From contig CALJKH010000226.1 of assembly GCA_937973575.1 (NCBI GenBank), forward strand, positions 1 through 37,889: a stretch of DNA of 37,889 bases, written 5' to 3'. Shown here one piece after another: positions 37,621 to 37,889 of the stretch. Under the pieces are notes generated by a model. The model ran no database searches and was not told where the DNA came from. It worked only from the letters and a program-made list of their open reading frames with translations. The position numbers and the translations under genes were made by a program. This DNA comes from an uncultured Solirubrobacterales bacterium (GTDB lineage Bacteria > Actinomycetota > Thermoleophilia > Solirubrobacterales > Solirubrobacteraceae). Each line of letters opens with the position of its first letter. Position 1 is the first letter of the stretch.

Positions 37621-37889
37621 CAGCCGCCGCTGGTGCTGGTCGACCGCCTGGCCCAGCGCTTTGCCGAGACCGATGGCGACCTGGGCGCCGTCTACCGCGC
37701 CTTGATCGACGCGCCCGAAGCCTGGGCCGCGGCCCCCGCCAAGCTCAAGACGCCGGAAGAATTCGTGCTCAGCGCTGCCCGCCTGCTGCGCCTGGGCGAC
37801 CGGGTGGCCGGGCGTGCGCCCGATGCCGGCCTCACCGCCCTGGGCCAGCGCCCGCAGGCGGCCACCTCGCCCGCGGGCTGGCCCGACAC
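37621..37889 (+). CDS. DUF1800-family protein fragment, probably foreign sequence joined by assembly
   Basis: The plus strand is open from about 37621 to the window end. It reads PPLVLVDRLAQRFAETDGDL, then GAVYRALIDAPEAWA, KLKTPEEFVLSAARLLRLGD, and finally LGQRPQAATSPAGWPDT. This matches the C-terminal part of DUF1800 proteins (LGQxP, SPAGWPD), common in Proteobacteria and usually beside a DUF1501 gene. GC is far higher than in the rest of the window, with GCC, CTG and CGC almost exclusive. It abuts the interior of an RCC1 repeat gene on the other strand with no intergenic space. Neither a start nor a stop is present. Most likely a contig join between organisms rather than a real neighbour. 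Confidence 0.7.

Noticed and set aside
37692..37889. Minus-strand open frame at the window end
   Set aside because: It is antisense to the DUF1800 fragment, whose plus-strand translation shows the recognisable LGQ and SPAGWPD motifs.

Overview
The window reads as a moderately high-GC actinobacterial chromosome segment, most likely class Thermoleophilia (Solirubrobacterales-like). This is inferred from an HspR-containing dnaK-grpE-dnaJ-hspR-clpB operon, an actinobacterial-style inositol phospholipid cluster (Ino1 plus PIP synthase), a GYD-domain protein, many GTG/TTG starts, and many genes whose -10-like hexamer sits 6-8 nt before the start codon with no Shine-Dalgarno sequence (leaderless mRNAs). 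No rRNA, tRNA, CRISPR array, transposase or integrase was found. No gene-free stretch exceeds about 300 nt.

Layout. 1-7 kb: dihydrolipoyl dehydrogenase (cut by the window start), a small membrane protein, an NTF2-fold protein, ornithine carbamoyltransferase, a TRAM-domain RNA uracil-C5 methyltransferase without the usual Fe-S cysteines, an esterase lipoprotein, a RelE-type toxin with AbrB-like antitoxin and well-placed palindromes, and a quinone oxidoreductase. 7-14.6 kb, all on the minus strand: a Fe-S UDG-like protein, a glycosyltransferase-PHP fusion, myo-inositol-phosphate synthase with a histone-H1-like tail, PIP synthase, a PAP2 phosphatase, a multi-membrane-span protein and an Asp-nucleophile alpha/beta hydrolase. 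Together these look like an inositol-lipid/glycolipid module.

14.65-16.14 kb: two translationally coupled genes for secreted proteins, bounded exactly by a 22-bp direct repeat whose right copy contains the start codon of endonuclease III. This looks like an inserted cassette. 16.1-21.1 kb: endonuclease III and a DMT transporter, then an accessory stretch with a toxin-first HigBA-like module, a Phd/YoeB module, a second member of the secreted family from the cassette, a small membrane protein and a lipoprotein.

21.2-27.9 kb: the heat-shock operon, preceded by a perfect 9-4-9 palindrome that may be a variant HspR operator. 28-34.5 kb: a secreted clan GH-A glycosidase, a GYD protein, an RHH/PIN toxin-antitoxin pair, the purine genes purD-purE-purB and an ExoD-family membrane protein, closed by a strong hairpin shared with the converging gene. 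34.5-37.62 kb: a very large secreted RCC1-like repeat protein lacking its N-terminus. The last roughly 270 nt encode, on the other strand and with much higher GC, a fragment of a DUF1800 protein typical of Proteobacteria; the junction near 37,617-37,630 is probably an assembly chimera.
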